From assembly GCA_025352085.1 (NCBI GenBank), contig JANXUA010000165.1, forward strand, positions 1 through 42,775: a stretch of DNA of 42,775 nt, read 5' to 3'. Both the position numbers and the translations under genes were made by a program. Each line of letters starts with the position of its first letter. Position 1 is the first letter of the stretch. Below the pieces are notes generated by a model. It searched no databases, was not told the origin of the DNA, and worked only from the letters and a program-made list of their open reading frames with translations. This stretch comes from Caulobacteraceae bacterium (GTDB lineage: Bacteria > Pseudomonadota > Alphaproteobacteria > Caulobacterales > Caulobacteraceae). This document shows positions 1 to 7,640 of this stretch, piece by piece.

Positions 1-473
1 GCCTGTTCTCGCGAGGAGACCCCGGCCGCCACGAGGGCCTTTTGGCGCGACGCCTCCCTAGCGGTGTACGCCGCCGTCCGCAGGGCGGACGACAATAGCA
101 GCTGCTGCTGGTCATAGGCGGCGCGCAGACCCACCACCTGCAGGCGCGCGGCGGCGACGGACGCGGCGGCGCGTTTGTCGGCGACCTGAATATCGGCTGG
201 ATCGAGCCGGAACAGCACCTGCCCGGCCTTGACGTGTTGGTTTTCCGCGACATCGACCTCGATCACGCGACCGGAAATGGCGGTACTGATCGGCGCCTTG
301 GCCGCCTGGACATAGGCGTCGTCGGTCGTCTCGGAGCGTCCTGAAGTCAGAATGAAATACGCCACTATGCCCAGGATGATCACCGGACCGGCGATCATCG
401 CCGGCCACCGCCAACGCGCTAGCGGCGCGGGCGGTTCAGCCAGATCTTCGGCGCTGGAATCGATTGAGCTCAC
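1..473 (-). CDS. HlyD/EmrA-family efflux adaptor, partial (C-terminus off left edge)
   Basis: This is the periplasmic adaptor (membrane fusion protein) of a multidrug or secretion pump, linking an inner-membrane transporter to the outer membrane. The visible 157 residues start at a GTG preceded by AAAGGTG. They show a short cytosolic N-terminus, one membrane helix (about residues 25-43, PAMIAGPVIILGIVAYFI) and then the family signature TTDDAYVQAAKAPISTAISG. The first biotinyl-lipoyl half follows (VDVAENQHVKAGQVLFRLD), and then the start of the alpha-hairpin (AAASVAAARLQVVGLRAAYD). The single helix and the TDDAYV motif fit EmrA-type adaptors that pair with MFS pumps. The rest of the gene and any partner pump lie outside the window. 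A divergent TetR gene next door is the likely regulator. The substrate is unknown. Confidence 0.88.
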   Translation of the reverse strand, partial: MSSIDSSAEDLAEPPAPLARWRWPAMIAGPVIILGIVAYFILTSGRSETTDDAYVQAAKAPISTAISGRVIEVDVAENQHVKAGQVLFRLDPADIQVADKRAAASVAAARLQVVGLRAAYDQQQLLLSSALRTAAYTAREASRQKALVAAGVSSREQ

Positions 474-522
474 GCCGCGATCACCTTTGTTGAGTGGGTT
501 CGCCCACTTCGGAGCCCGACAT

Positions 523-551
523 TCATGCCCGTCGCCCCTAGGCGCTGTCAA
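523..551 (-). promoter_or_regulatory. Possible sigma70-type promoter for the efflux adaptor
   Basis: On the minus strand a perfect TTGACA -35 (546-551) is followed after 17 bases by GCATGA (523-528), a weak -10. It lies about 50 bases upstream of the adaptor GTG start. A TGTACA palindrome (about 560-565) sits just upstream of the -35, inside the interval shared with the TetR gene, and is a plausible but unproven repressor contact. Confidence 0.35.
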
Positions 552-591
552 GAAAAATGTGTACAGTCGGGTTTCGTTTTGGAGATCTGTC

Positions 592-1209
592 ATGCGCGTC
601 AAGACCGACGCCAAACGTCAGGCGATATTGGCCGCCGCCGGCGCCGTGTTCCGCGAACTGGGGTTCGCCGGCGCGAGCATGGCCGCCGTGGCCGAACGGG
701 TCGGCGGTTCAAAAGCGACGCTTTATCGTTACTTCAGCTCCAAGGAAGACCTATTCGTCACCCTCATGTTCGACGCGGTGTTCGACGACGCCAACGCTAC
801 CTTCGACATGCTCAAACCCTCCGATGATCTACGCCGGACGCTGGAACGCTTCGGCGCGAGTCTTCTTCAGAGCAGCCTCTCGGAGAGATCACTGTCGGTG
901 CGCCGTAACTCCCTTTCGGAAGGCGAGCGATCCGGGATCGGCCAGATGCTGTACGACCGCGGGGCCAAACGGCTGTGGTCGCGAATGGCGGATTTTATGG
1001 CCGGCGAAATGGCGGCGGGCCGCCTGCGGCTCGTAGATCCGTGGATGGTGTCGATGCATCTGCGCGGCATGCTGGAGGCCGACGTCGTCAATCGGGCGGT
1101 CATGGGCGCGAAGATCGACGCCCGACCCAGGCATTTACGCGAGCACGCCGCCAAGGCGGTGGACGCCTTCCTGCGCGCCTATGCGACGGCGCCTGCCGAC
1201 GGTTCCTGA
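592..1209 (+). CDS. TetR/AcrR-family transcriptional regulator
   Basis: A 205-residue one-component repressor. The N-terminal helix-turn-helix is clear: AILAAAGAVFRELGFAGASM, then VAERVGGSKATLYRYFSSKE (roughly residues 12-52), a canonical TetR_N domain. The C-terminal ligand and dimer domain is of the AefR-like type, with SLSVRRN and a late-helix segment RGMLEADVVNRAVMG. The ATG at 592 is chosen because the HTH begins about 12 residues later, the normal distance. Upstream in-frame sequence is not family-like. It is divergent from an HlyD-type adaptor, so it probably represses that efflux system and itself and is released by a pump substrate. Its last 31 bases overlap the convergent MFS gene. 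The ligand cannot be inferred. Confidence 0.93.
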   Translation: MRVKTDAKRQAILAAAGAVFRELGFAGASMAAVAERVGGSKATLYRYFSSKEDLFVTLMFDAVFDDANATFDMLKPSDDLRRTLERFGASLLQSSLSERSLSVRRNSLSEGERSGIGQMLYDRGAKRLWSRMADFMAGEMAAGRLRLVDPWMVSMHLRGMLEADVVNRAVMGAKIDARPRHLREHAAKAVDAFLRAYATAPADGS

Positions 1210-2444
1210 ACACCCCAGTCGATCGGTTCGACCTTGCGGATCATAAGGCCCCAGGCGAAAGCGCCAAGCAGGGACACCGCGCCGGCGATGACGAAGGCCC
1301 AGTTAAACTCTCCGGTCCTGTCCACGATAACTCCGGTGATGATCGGCGCGACGATGCCGGCAAGATTGGCGATGCCGTTCTGCAAGCTGAACCATTTCCC
1401 GCCGACACGCGGGCCGGCGAGGGTTTGGGCGATACAAAATAGGGCCGGCGCAGTTACGCCGAACGAAAGGCCGGCGACGAACAGGCTGACGACACTGACC
1501 CGCAAATCGCCCACGGCGCAGGCGACCAGGCTGCCGGCAATCGCCAGGGATCCGCCGATGATCGCGCTCTTGCGCACCAGTGTGACACTCGCCCCGGCGG
1601 CAATCCATTGATCGCACGCCCAGCCGCTGGCGACCGTACTGGCGGCGTAGACCAGATAGATCAGGCCGCTGAGCGTGGCCATTTCAGTCATGCTGAACCC
1701 GCGCGCCTTGACCAGATAGAGCGGCAGCCAGGAGAGCACGAAATAAAGCGCATAGTTGCCGCAGAATTGGCCAAGCGACGCGCCACGCGCCTCCCAACGG
1801 CGTAGAATAGCCAAGAATGACGGCGCCGGACCATCGACATGTCGCGTCGCCGCCACGGACGCCTTGGCGGTTGTCGTCAGCCATGGCCACAACCAGAGCA
1901 GGGAAGCGCAGCCAAACAGCAGGAACACCGGTCGCCAGCCCGTAACGGCCATGAGTAGGCCGCCGAAAAAGGTTCCGAACGCCGGCCCGAGCGCCAAGCC
2001 GGTCATGATCAGCCCGTTGGCCGCGCCAAGCCTTTCGGGTGGAAGATGCTGGGCGAGAAGCTTAGATATGCACGGGAACGCCGCGCTCTCGCCGACCCCG
2101 AGCAGGACTCTCAGAGCGAGCAGGGCAACGAACCCTGTCGCCAGCCCCGAAGCCGCCGTCGCGAGCCCCCATAAAGCCAAGCCCAGCGCCAGCGTGCGAT
2201 AGGCGTTGACGCGCTCGATCAGCCAGGCGACCAGCGCGTGGCTGGGCACGTAGCTCCAGAAAAAAGCCGAAATGAGCAGCCCGATCTGGGTGCTGGTGAG
2301 GTGAAGCTCGCCCTTGATCAGTGGCGCGGCGGTGGCGAGGTTGCCGCGATCAATATAATTGATCAGCACCACCAGAGCGAGCAGGGGCACGACCGTCCGG
2401 CCCAGCTGGGGCCGTGCGATGGGAATTGCCTCCGCCAACGCCAT
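1179..2444 (-). CDS. MFS transporter, anion:cation symporter (ACS)-like
   Basis: A 421-residue 12-helix major facilitator. The first helix carries NYIDRGNLATAAPLIKGEL, typical of the ACS family (sugar-acid, phthalate and tartrate type proton or sodium symporters). The second helix has LLISAFFWSYVPSHALVAWL, and the fifth region has RVLLGVGESAAFPCISKLLA with the usual conserved glycines. A central cytoplasmic loop (about residues 190-215) separates the two six-helix halves. It is the last gene of a minus-strand set with a small unknown protein and an APH-like kinase (36 bases between it and the former). An organic acid or similar anion is the likely substrate by family; the actual one is not evident. 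The C-terminal end overlaps the convergent TetR gene by 31 bases. Confidence 0.9.
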   Translation of the reverse strand: MALAEAIPIARPQLGRTVVPLLALVVLINYIDRGNLATAAPLIKGELHLTSTQIGLLISAFFWSYVPSHALVAWLIERVNAYRTLALGLALWGLATAASGLATGFVALLALRVLLGVGESAAFPCISKLLAQHLPPERLGAANGLIMTGLALGPAFGTFFGGLLMAVTGWRPVFLLFGCASLLWLWPWLTTTAKASVAATRHVDGPAPSFLAILRRWEARGASLGQFCGNYALYFVLSWLPLYLVKARGFSMTEMATLSGLIYLVYAASTVASGWACDQWIAAGASVTLVRKSAIIGGSLAIAGSLVACAVGDLRVSVVSLFVAGLSFGVTAPALFCIAQTLAGPRVGGKWFSLQNGIANLAGIVAPIITGVIVDRTGEFNWAFVIAGAVSLLGAFAWGLMIRKVEPIDWGVQEPSAGAVA

Positions 2445-2480
2445 CGGTCAGCCCCCCCCTCAAGAACGCCGGTTCAGTGA

Positions 2481-2891
2481 TCAGCTCGCCGGCAGGTCCA
2501 AGCGCCGAGCATGCGCCATAGCGCGATAGAGCGCCAGTATTTCCCGGTCGAGATCCGCGTCGCCGCGCGCCTCGACCAATTCGTGAAGCTTGATCAACAG
2601 TCGGCGCAGATCGGCGTTGCGCTGATCCAGGGCCCTCCAGGAAAGGTCGCCACCATCCGTGGCCGGCGCGAGGCGATAGGCGGGAGCGGCCTTGGCGAGC
2701 AGGTCTCCGATCGCGCCGTTCTCCCACACCCGCGCCGCAAGGCCGCGTTCGGCTTCCTGGGCCATCATGACCGCAAGCAGGGCCAACATGCCGACGCGCC
2801 CGGCCAAATAGTCACCGCCGGCTTCGACCGGTTGCGACGCGGTCAGGGCGGCGGCTTGCCCGATGAGCAGGTCCGGCAGGCTGGGGGTCAT
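2481..2891 (-). CDS. Conserved hypothetical helical protein beside APH-like kinase
   Basis: A 136-residue soluble protein that I do not recognise by family. It appears all-helical, with a run LLALVAVM-like in its first third (MLALLAVMMAQEAERGLAAR) and a charged C-terminal half (LIKLHELVEARGDADLDREI). There is no signal peptide or metal-binding motif. Its ATG overlaps the stop of the upstream phosphotransferase by 4 bases (ATGA), so translation is probably coupled. Small helical proteins of this sort sit beside ACAD10/APH-like phosphotransferases in other genomes, as far as I recall, and a partner or accessory role is inferred only from that coupling. Confidence 0.7.
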   Translation of the reverse strand: MTPSLPDLLIGQAAALTASQPVEAGGDYLAGRVGMLALLAVMMAQEAERGLAARVWENGAIGDLLAKAAPAYRLAPATDGGDLSWRALDQRNADLRRLLIKLHELVEARGDADLDREILALYRAMAHARRLDLPAS

Positions 2892-3901
2892 GCGACCTCC
2901 AGAGCGCTCAAGCGTTCGGCCAGGATTTCATCGTGGCGCCGGGCGGTGTACCAGCCGGAAAAAGCCAGGATGGGCTCGATGAAGCCGCCGTCCTTCCAGG
3001 CCTTGGCCGAGGATGTCCAGATGGCCTGGCCCTTGACCGCCGCGAACAGCGACCACCAGGCCATGGCCTTGGGATCGATCGCCAACCCGCTCGCCCGCGA
3101 CCAGATCGCCAGGGCCTCGGCCACGCCGATCATGCCCGACACCCGACCGTCGGGGATCGGCGACCACAACGGGTCCATCGCCCAGGCCAGATCCTCCAGC
3201 GGGTCGCCCAGATGCGCCATCTCCCAATCCAGCACAGCGATGATGCTGCCTCTGCCGTCATGCAGGAAATTGCCTGAGCGATAGTCGCCGTGCACCACCG
3301 AAATGCGGGCGGCGGTCGGCGGCGGGTCGCGACGCAAACGGCGGATGGCCGCGCGGACGATCGGCTGCGGATGCTGTTCGTCGGCGTCGATGACACCCGC
3401 CCAATAGTCCAGCTCACGGCGCCAGCACGCCGAGTGCTCGGGCGCGGGTGCGACCTCCACAAACGGCAGACCCGCCAGCGGCTCGGCGGCGATCTTGCCG
3501 AGGATCGAGAAGAACTGCTCGCCAATGGCCTCGCGATGTTCGCCGTAGGGATCGGCGCTGAACGGGCTGGCGGCCGCGCCGCCATCGACCCGCCGCATGA
3601 TGAAGAACGGACGATCCAGCTCCGCGCCGTCTTCCTCCAGGGCGACCACTTGCGGCGCCGCGACACCCTTGCCGACGAAAGAGCTTATGGCCAGGAACTC
3701 CAGCCGCCTGTCGGTGTCGATCAGGCTGCCGGGCGGATCGCGCCTCAGGATGTAGCCGTCGCGCCTCCCACCGATCACAGCGTCATAGCGATAGGTCTCG
3801 CGGCTCGCCCCGCCGGAAATCCGCGCCAGAGCCTCCACCGCGACGGGCGCGCCGGCGGTGCGGGTCAGATAAGCGGCCAGGGCGTCGGCGAGGGGGGTCA
3901 T
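2888..3901 (-). CDS. APH-like phosphotransferase family protein (ACAD10-type)
   Basis: A 337-residue kinase-fold protein of the aminoglycoside-phosphotransferase/choline-kinase superfamily. The N-lobe has the glycine-rich ISGGASRETYRYDA and YILRRDPPGS, with a nucleotide-site basic residue. The hinge region reads FFIMRRVDGG. The catalytic loop is VVHGDYRSGNFLHD (Brenner motif HGDxxxxN), followed by the metal-binding AVLDWEMAHLGDPLEDLAW. All core residues are present, so it is probably active. The ACAD10/YcbJ-like subgroup is usually linked to lipid or hydroxy-acid metabolism, not drug resistance, and the acyl-CoA context further along the window agrees with this. It lies 7 bases after the preceding gene and overlaps the next by 4 bases. 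The substrate is unknown. Confidence 0.87.
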   Translation of the reverse strand: MTPLADALAAYLTRTAGAPVAVEALARISGGASRETYRYDAVIGGRRDGYILRRDPPGSLIDTDRRLEFLAISSFVGKGVAAPQVVALEEDGAELDRPFFIMRRVDGGAAASPFSADPYGEHREAIGEQFFSILGKIAAEPLAGLPFVEVAPAPEHSACWRRELDYWAGVIDADEQHPQPIVRAAIRRLRRDPPPTAARISVVHGDYRSGNFLHDGRGSIIAVLDWEMAHLGDPLEDLAWAMDPLWSPIPDGRVSGMIGVAEALAIWSRASGLAIDPKAMAWWSLFAAVKGQAIWTSSAKAWKDGGFIEPILAFSGWYTARRHDEILAERLSALEVA

Positions 3902-3908
3902 GGCGGCC

Positions 3909-5015
3909 CTAATCCTTGACGTCCATGACGTCGTTGAAGCCGGACGGCGCGTGCGGGCCGATCACCAGCTGCTCGAAGACGCCGCGGCCGATCTGCCGGT
4001 TTCCGGCGTCGTCGGTAAGGGTCACCTTGCAGACCGCCTGCACGTGCAGATGGTGCATTTGCCGAACGTCGATGTCGGCCAGTTTCATATCCTCCCGCTC
4101 GACGGTCAGTTCGCCATGCGCCATGCCGTGCGTCCATTTGGGATGACCATAGCCCAGTCCCAGCATGAAGAATTCGTACTCCGGTTCATACACCACCGTG
4201 CGCCGCAGGCGCGGATCGTTGACGCTGACGACCGCGCGCGCCGCGTGACGGGCGCTGGGCTTCCACTCGATCGCCACCGAACAATCGCCGCCCTCTAGAA
4301 AGTCATCGGCGGTGGCGCTATCGGCCGCCCAGATGGCGCGGCGGTTCCATGGCTCGCCGGCGGCGTCGTCATTGCGATGGAAGAAGAAACTGCCGGTTTC
4401 GAAGTTGGTCGGCGACCAGATCCAGTGGAACTGGAACGGCGCCGGCGGGATTGGCTCCTGCGGATCGCGCGATCCGATCGGCCGCACGCCCCACGAGCGG
4501 TCGCGCGTGCCGACAAAGCCGTCGACGCTCCGGCGCTGGCCGTCCAGCTCGATCCAGCCGGTGTAGCGCCCGTTCTGGGTCAGCCGGGTCAGGTCCATGC
4601 TGATGCGCGGACCGTGCCGGCGAATGAACCTCGGCTCCTCAATCGGAAACGCCCGACCGACGAACAGGATGTCGGCCTTGAGCCCATGCTCGGGGGCGTC
4701 GATGCGCAGCCGCAACTGTTTGAGCGGCTCGACAATGTCGATGGCGATTGGCCCGACGGTCAGGTCCATCCGCTCCATGTTCAGCCACCGGCTGGCGTGC
4801 AGATTGGTTTGAACGCCATTGCGGATCACGCAAAAGCTGGCGTCGGCGATGTTCAGGTGCGGATAGACGCCGAACGCCATGGCGAAAAAGTCGCCACCTT
4901 CGGCGCCATAACCGTTGAAGAAATAGCGATCATAGAAATTGCGGTCGGTCCCGCTGTAGGCGATGGGTTCGCTGGTCTGATGGATGGGGTAGTCGTCACC
5001 CTTGGTTAAGGCCAT
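3909..5015 (-). CDS. Conserved hypothetical protein, AttH/CrtC-like beta-barrel suspected
   Basis: A 368-residue soluble protein. The start at 5015 has GAGGAG seven bases upstream, and the sequence before it is not protein-like. The composition is beta-rich, with many aromatics and conserved-looking blocks: FYDRYFFNGYGAEGGDFFAM near the N-terminus, GFVGTRDRSWGVRPIG in the middle and FQFHWIWSPTNFETGSFFFH after it. The RDRSWG/RP block followed by WxW recalls AttH/hydroxyneurosporene-synthase (CrtC)-like lipocalin-fold proteins, often annotated as DUF7064/7065-type; I am not certain of the assignment. It is first in the four-gene minus-strand set with the APH-like kinase (7-base gap). A role in handling a hydrophobic molecule is an inference. 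Confidence 0.75.
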   Translation of the reverse strand: MALTKGDDYPIHQTSEPIAYSGTDRNFYDRYFFNGYGAEGGDFFAMAFGVYPHLNIADASFCVIRNGVQTNLHASRWLNMERMDLTVGPIAIDIVEPLKQLRLRIDAPEHGLKADILFVGRAFPIEEPRFIRRHGPRISMDLTRLTQNGRYTGWIELDGQRRSVDGFVGTRDRSWGVRPIGSRDPQEPIPPAPFQFHWIWSPTNFETGSFFFHRNDDAAGEPWNRRAIWAADSATADDFLEGGDCSVAIEWKPSARHAARAVVSVNDPRLRRTVVYEPEYEFFMLGLGYGHPKWTHGMAHGELTVEREDMKLADIDVRQMHHLHVQAVCKVTLTDDAGNRQIGRGVFEQLVIGPHAPSGFNDVMDVKD

Positions 5016-5093
5016 GGTCGTCTCCTCGCTGGAACCCTGCCAAGGCCTTAGGGCCTTGAGCGGGCTCAATGCAATCGTGACCGAGGGGTAACC

Positions 5094-5474
5094 TTGAAAC
5101 GCAATCGACGCATCCTGCTTGTGCTGGCCGCCCTCAGCGGCCTGACCTCGGTCGCTTTGGGCGCCTTCGCCGCGCATGGCGTGGCCGACCCGCAGGCCCA
5201 GGCCTGGCTGAAGACCGGGGCGAATTATCAGATCGTCCACGCCCTGGCGGTGTTCGCCGCCCTAACCGCCCTGCCCCGCGGCAGTCGCCCGGGCATGGTC
5301 GCGGCGACGCTGTTCGTGATCGGCGCCCTGATTTTCAGCGGCACATTGTACGCCATGGCGCTGGGCGCCCCGCGCTGGCTGGGCGCCATAACACCCGTCG
5401 GCGGACTGGCCCTGATGGCCGGATGGATCGCCTTGGCTTGGGGCGCATTCCGTTTGGATGACAATCGGCTGTAG
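5094..5474 (+). CDS. DUF423 small membrane protein (YgdD-like)
   Basis: A 126-residue inner-membrane protein with four predicted helices: residues 8-28 (LVLAALSGLTSVALGAFAAH), about 46-60, 70-90 and 100-120. The family signatures are GAFAAHGV, the middle GANYQIVHALAVF and the late LIFSGTLYAMALGAPRWLG..TPVGG. Its start is TTG, supported by GAGGGG seven bases before it and by the absence of an in-frame ATG. The function of DUF423 proteins is unknown. It is ten bases ahead of the proline iminopeptidase gene and probably cotranscribed with it. The 78-base gap to the divergent unknown gene must hold both promoters. Confidence 0.92.
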   Translation: MKRNRRILLVLAALSGLTSVALGAFAAHGVADPQAQAWLKTGANYQIVHALAVFAALTALPRGSRPGMVAATLFVIGALIFSGTLYAMALGAPRWLGAITPVGGLALMAGWIALAWGAFRLDDNRL

Positions 5475-5483
5475 AAGGAATTC

Positions 5484-6476
5484 ATGACTCGCACCGCCAA
5501 GCCTCCCGCCCCCATGTCCACCGCCGGCCGGCGGGGACTCTATGTCGAGACCGAGCCGTATGGGTCCGGCTGGATGGCGACCGACGGGCCGCACGAAATC
5601 TATTACGAAACCTGCGGCGCGCGGAACGGCAAGCCGGCGGTCGTGCTGCACGGCGGCCCGGGCGGCGCCATCAATCCGACCATGCGGCGGTATTTTGATC
5701 CGGCGCGCTGGAATGTCGCCCTGTTCGATCAGCGCGGCTGCGGGCAAAGCCGGCCCAACGCCTCACTCGACGACAACACCACCTGGACCCTGGTCGACGA
5801 TATCGAGCGTCTGCGCCGCCATTTGAAGGTCGATAGATGGGCGGTCTTCGGCGGATCGTGGGGGTCCACTCTCGCTCTGGCCTACGCGATCAAGCACCCC
5901 GATCGGGTCTCGGCCCTGATCCTGCGCGGCATATTCCTGATGACCCGGCGCGAGACGCAGTGGTTCTACCAGGACGGCGCCTCGATGATCTTCCCCGATT
6001 CCTGGGAAGGCTTTTGCGCGCCCATCCCGCTGTCGGAGCGCGGCGACATGATCGGGGCCTATCACCGGCGCCTCACCAGCCCGGATCGAAAGGTCCAGGC
6101 CGAGGCCGCCGCCGCCTGGAGCCGGTGGGAGGGCGACGCTCTATCCCTGCGCGGTCCCCTGGCCAGGCCGGCCAAATTCGATGAGATCGACTTCGCCATC
6201 GCCTTCGCGCGTATCGAATGTCATTTCTTCAGCCACAACGGGTTCATGGACGAGGATGGCTGGCTGATCAAAAACGTCGGGGCCATCCGCGAAATTCCCG
6301 GCTGGATCGTTCAGGGCCGCTTCGACATGGTCACGCCCATGGAAAGCGCCTGGTCCCTCAAGACCGCCTGGCCTGAAGCCCGGTTCGACCTGATCTGGGA
6401 CGCCGGCCACGCCTCGACGGAGCCGGGCATTGTCGACGCCCTGGTGCGGGCCACCGACGCCGCCCTCACGGCTTAG
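5484..6476 (+). CDS. pip: Proline iminopeptidase (alpha/beta hydrolase, family S33)
   Basis: A 330-residue cytosolic exopeptidase that removes N-terminal proline from peptides. Sequence marks: the oxyanion region VVLHGGPGGAINPTMRRYFD, then FDQRGCGQSRPN. The nucleophile elbow is GGSWGSTLALAYA with Ser in GxSxG, the catalytic Asp is in GRFDMVTP and the catalytic His is in DAGHAS. The cap region has LRGIFLMTRRE and WSRWEGDA, typical of bacterial monomeric Pip. AGAAGGAATTC directly precedes the ATG. An internal ATG ten codons later is possible, since the family often starts nearer to GLYVETEPY, but the strong ribosome site favours 5484. Confidence 0.95.
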   Translation: MTRTAKPPAPMSTAGRRGLYVETEPYGSGWMATDGPHEIYYETCGARNGKPAVVLHGGPGGAINPTMRRYFDPARWNVALFDQRGCGQSRPNASLDDNTTWTLVDDIERLRRHLKVDRWAVFGGSWGSTLALAYAIKHPDRVSALILRGIFLMTRRETQWFYQDGASMIFPDSWEGFCAPIPLSERGDMIGAYHRRLTSPDRKVQAEAAAAWSRWEGDALSLRGPLARPAKFDEIDFAIAFARIECHFFSHNGFMDEDGWLIKNVGAIREIPGWIVQGRFDMVTPMESAWSLKTAWPEARFDLIWDAGHASTEPGIVDALVRATDAALTA

Positions 6477-6485
6477 CGGTGGATT

Positions 6486-7640
6486 TCAGAGGATCGCCCC
6501 GCCGCCGCGCGTGACCTCCGAATAGCGGTGGACGCGGACGGACAAAACCAAGGCGAAACCGACCATCATGGTGATCATGACCGTCCCGCCGTAAGACAGC
6601 AGAGGCATGGGAACGCCGACGACGGGCGCCAGTCCCATCACCATGGCCCCGTTGATCATCACGCACAGCGCGAAGGTGGCCGTGACTCCGGCCGCAGACA
6701 ACCGCCCGAAGTGCGAATGGGCGATCGAGGCCATGCGCAGGGCCATGAAGATCACCCCCGCATAAAGGGCGAGGATCACCGCGCAGCCGACAAACCCGAA
6801 CTCCTCGGCCATGGAGGAAAAGATGAAGTCGGTGGATTTTTCGGGCAGGAAATTGAGCTGGCTCTGCGTGCCCAGCCCGAACCCCTTGCCGAGCAGACCG
6901 CCGGAGCCGAGCGCGATCTTCGATTGAATGATGTGATAGCCCGAACCGGTGCGGTCGGCTTCCGGATTGAGAAACGTCAGCAGGCGCGCGCGCTGATAGG
7001 CTTTGAGCACGAACATGAACATCGGCGGCACGATCGCTACCAGGGCGAGAAGCCCAGCGCCGACAACGCGCAGGCTGAGGCCCGCCATGATCATGATCAA
7101 TCCGCCGGTGGCGGCGATGAGGATCGCCGTGCCCAAGTCCGGCTGATGGGCGACAATAGCCGCCGGTAAACCGATCATCGCGGCGGGGATCAACAGCCAC
7201 CAGGACAACCGGGCGTTGCGGGCCGAAAGGCTGTGGTAAAACCGCGCCAGCGCGAGCACCAGGCCGACCTTGATGATCTCGGACGGCTGCAGGCGGATCG
7301 GTCCGATATCCAGCCAACGCTGGGCGCCCAGGGTGGAGTGGCCGATCACGGCCACCGCGAGCAGCAGCAGCACGCCGATACCGTAGATCGGATAGGCCAG
7401 GGCGAACCACACCCGCAGGTCAACCAAAGCCAGGCCGATCATCAGCGCAAAACACACGCCAAACAGGATGAGATGCCGACCGGCCCAGGGGGACCATGAG
7501 CCCCCCGCGATCGAATAGAGAACCAGCGCGCCGGCGGCGGCGATACCGGTGATGAACAGACAAAATGTCCAGTCGATCTGGCCCAGTTTGACAACCAGTC
7601 GGTCGCGTTCGCCCTCCTGGGTGATCGCGCTGGCGGTCAT
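6486..7640 (-). CDS. rodA: Rod-shape SEDS glycosyltransferase RodA
   Basis: A 384-residue polytopic membrane protein of the SEDS family (about ten helices). It polymerises lipid II into glycan strands for side-wall growth, together with PBP2. Diagnostic segments: GAQRWLDIGPIRLQPSEIIK, the periplasmic loop motif AHQPDLGTAILI, GSGGLLGKGFGLGTQSQLNF, FLPEKSTDFIFSSMAEEFGF (with the catalytically important loop) and the terminal GVPMPLLSYGGT. All are intact. It is the last gene of the mreBCD-mrdA-rodA operon and its ATG overlaps the mrdA stop (ATGA), as expected for partners made in fixed ratio. Confidence 0.97.
   Translation of the reverse strand: MTASAITQEGERDRLVVKLGQIDWTFCLFITGIAAAGALVLYSIAGGSWSPWAGRHLILFGVCFALMIGLALVDLRVWFALAYPIYGIGVLLLLAVAVIGHSTLGAQRWLDIGPIRLQPSEIIKVGLVLALARFYHSLSARNARLSWWLLIPAAMIGLPAAIVAHQPDLGTAILIAATGGLIMIMAGLSLRVVGAGLLALVAIVPPMFMFVLKAYQRARLLTFLNPEADRTGSGYHIIQSKIALGSGGLLGKGFGLGTQSQLNFLPEKSTDFIFSSMAEEFGFVGCAVILALYAGVIFMALRMASIAHSHFGRLSAAGVTATFALCVMINGAMVMGLAPVVGVPMPLLSYGGTVMITMMVGFALVLSVRVHRYSEVTRGGGAIL

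Noticed and set aside
5018-5240. Extended start for the 368-residue unknown protein
   Set aside because: The extra 75 residues overlap the divergent DUF423 gene and lack a ribosome site, whereas GAGGAG precedes the ATG at 5015.
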